Position numbers and translations under genes: made by a program. A stretch of DNA of 7,534 bases. Source: Thiotrichales bacterium. Lineage in GTDB: Bacteria > Pseudomonadota > Gammaproteobacteria > UWMA-0217. A model generated the notes under the pieces. That model worked only from the letters and a program-made list of their open reading frames with translations, was not told the DNA's origin and made no database searches. Positions 6,743 to 7,534 of the stretch are shown in pieces (position 1 is the stretch's first letter; every line of letters starts with the position of its first letter). The stretch covers positions 1 through 7,534 of the forward strand of contig JANTGD010000170.1 in the NCBI GenBank assembly GCA_024763135.1, given 5' to 3'.

Positions 6743-7237
6743 ATGAGCGCACCCATCAGCCAATTTTTTATGCACTATGCCGGCCCTATCGTATTTCTTC
6801 ACGTACTATCGGCCGTCATCTGGGTGGGTGGCATGATCGCCATCCGTTTCACCGTGCATCCGAGCTTGCAATCAATCGATGAGCCCGCGATCAAACTGGG
6901 TAAAACACTTGAAATCGTGGGCAAGCTGTTCAACCTTGTGCTGCCTTTCATCATTATTCTGCTGATCACCGCCATATTGATGATTCTCGGGCTGCAGCTC
7001 AAAGCCAGCAACCACTACTGGATTGTCATCCTGAAGGAAGCCATTTGGACCATTATGACTATTAACTTCGCATGGATGTACTGGCGTCGGAGGCGCGCTT
7101 GGCGACACTATCAAAATGGCGAACTCACTGCCGCCAAAGCCCTTGTCGCTGCATTCCCCAACCGCCTGCTCCCCCTGAACATGCTACTTGGCGTGATCGC
7201 CCTTTATGCTGGCGTAGCCCTGCGTGGATTTACCTAA
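6743..7237 (+). CDS. Four-helix membrane protein, CopD/HemJ-like
   Basis: A 164-residue inner-membrane protein with four hydrophobic segments, roughly 14-36, 64-86, 93-114 and 142-161. A highly basic cytoplasmic loop (RRRRAWRH, 115-122) follows the third. The first helix has the pattern FLHVLSAVIWVGGM (H20, W27, G29, G30) and ends with H39-P40. This resembles CopD-type copper-resistance membrane domains and, more loosely, HemJ protoporphyrinogen oxidases. In those families helix-embedded histidines bind metal or heme, so H20 and H39 are candidate ligands. I cannot assign a specific function. The ATG is preceded by AGGA at 6733-6736 with 6-base spacing. It likely follows acylphosphatase in an operon. 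No terminator with a U-run is visible downstream, although a long inverted repeat begins six bases after the stop. Confidence 0.7.
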   Translation: MSAPISQFFMHYAGPIVFLHVLSAVIWVGGMIAIRFTVHPSLQSIDEPAIKLGKTLEIVGKLFNLVLPFIIILLITAILMILGLQLKASNHYWIVILKEAIWTIMTINFAWMYWRRRRAWRHYQNGELTAAKALVAAFPNRLLPLNMLLGVIALYAGVALRGFT

Positions 7238-7242
7238 ACGAC

Positions 7243-7303
7243 GATACAACGATAACCTTGATCTGGAGATGGAGAGCCAACCTATCAAACCAAGCGTTGT
7301 ATC
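7243..7303. repeat. Long imperfect inverted repeat downstream of the membrane-protein gene
   Basis: GATACAACG at 7243-7251 is perfectly complementary to CGTTGTATC at 7295-7303. In the same register, TTGAT (7258-7262) pairs with ATCAA (7284-7288), separated from the outer stem by a symmetric six-base internal loop. The apical loop is 21 bases. There is no following T-run, so it is not a standard intrinsic terminator. It could stabilise the 3' end of the acylphosphatase-operon mRNA, be a protein-binding palindrome, or be a remnant of a mobile element. Confidence 0.5.
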
Positions 7304-7324
7304 AGGCGCTGACAGGCTGTTGAT

Positions 7325-7528
7325 ATGACAGTCTTTTTAAAGCCTTCCTTTGGAGGCGAAGGGTTGGTTGAGCAAAAACTGATCGAGCGATACAAGACCA
7401 CCCAACATCAGATGTCGCTAATCAGCGATTTTTCAAACATTGAACCTAAAAACCTCAGTTGGATCACAAAAGTCCACGCAAGCTCTTGGTGCACCTGGCA
7501 AATCAGAAAAACCTCTCATCACCAATAA
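7325..7528 (+). CDS. Hypothetical small protein, doubtful
   Basis: A 67-codon frame with ATG start and TAA stop, preceded by a weak AGG (7314-7316) 8 bases away. The product has no membrane helix, signal peptide or motif I recognise. It starts MTVFLKPSFGGEG and has a Trp/His/Ser-rich tail. A short hairpin, CCTTC (7343-7347) with GAAGG (7358-7362), lies inside it. It may equally be non-coding or the decayed remnant of a larger gene. Confidence 0.25.
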   Translation: MTVFLKPSFGGEGLVEQKLIERYKTTQHQMSLISDFSNIEPKNLSWITKVHASSWCTWQIRKTSHHQ

Positions 7529-7534
7529 GGTGAC

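Noticed and set aside
7243..7323. Integron attC site
   Set aside because: The outer arms lack the GTTRRRY and RYYYAAC core boxes, and there are no cassette-like neighbours.
7433..7534. Minus-strand frame open to the window edge (34 codons)
   Set aside because: Short, unrecognised product and no supporting signals; probably chance.

Overview
The window reads as ordinary chromosome of a Gram-negative, probably gammaproteobacterial, aerobe or microaerobe. It is gene-dense with a moderate GC content. It encodes a CydDC transporter (cytochrome bd assembly), a selenouridine tRNA synthase of the SelU/MnmH type and an outer-membrane barrel-like protein ending in Phe. No gene here fixes the genus. 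There are no RNA genes, CRISPR arrays, phage genes or intact transposases.

Layout. Positions 1-345 hold no convincing gene. At 28-45 there is a motif resembling an insertion-sequence end, directly followed at 46-213 by a small non-coding element with terminal inverted repeats, TTAA flanks and a strong internal hairpin (MITE-like). A GC-rich leader then runs to cydD. Positions 346-5505 are a tightly packed plus-strand operon: cydD, cydC, an ICMT/NnrU-like membrane methyltransferase, and selU. Successive genes overlap by 4, 4 and 1 bases, so they are probably translationally coupled. A minus-strand gene (5483-6205) for an exported, probably outer-membrane, protein converges on selU and overlaps its 3' end by 23 bases. 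A 227-base divergent intergenic region (6206-6432) carries promoter-like sequences for both directions. On the plus strand follow acylphosphatase (6433-6720) and, 22 bases later, a four-helix membrane protein of CopD/HemJ-like appearance (6743-7237). The last 297 bases hold a long imperfect inverted repeat (7243-7303) and one unrecognised 67-codon frame.

How the genes may work together. CydD and CydC form a heterodimeric ABC transporter needed for cytochrome bd maturation (thiol export and/or heme handling). cydAB is not in the window, so the transporter genes are separated from their usual client. The methyltransferase and SelU are coupled to cydDC only by gene order. A shared thiol/sulfur/selenium theme is possible but is inference. 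The most unusual items are the MITE-like element upstream of cydD, the composition of the coupled operon, the non-canonical P-loop of SelU (GLTGTAKT), and the structured, unassigned 3' end of the window. I see no strong evidence of a wholly new system.
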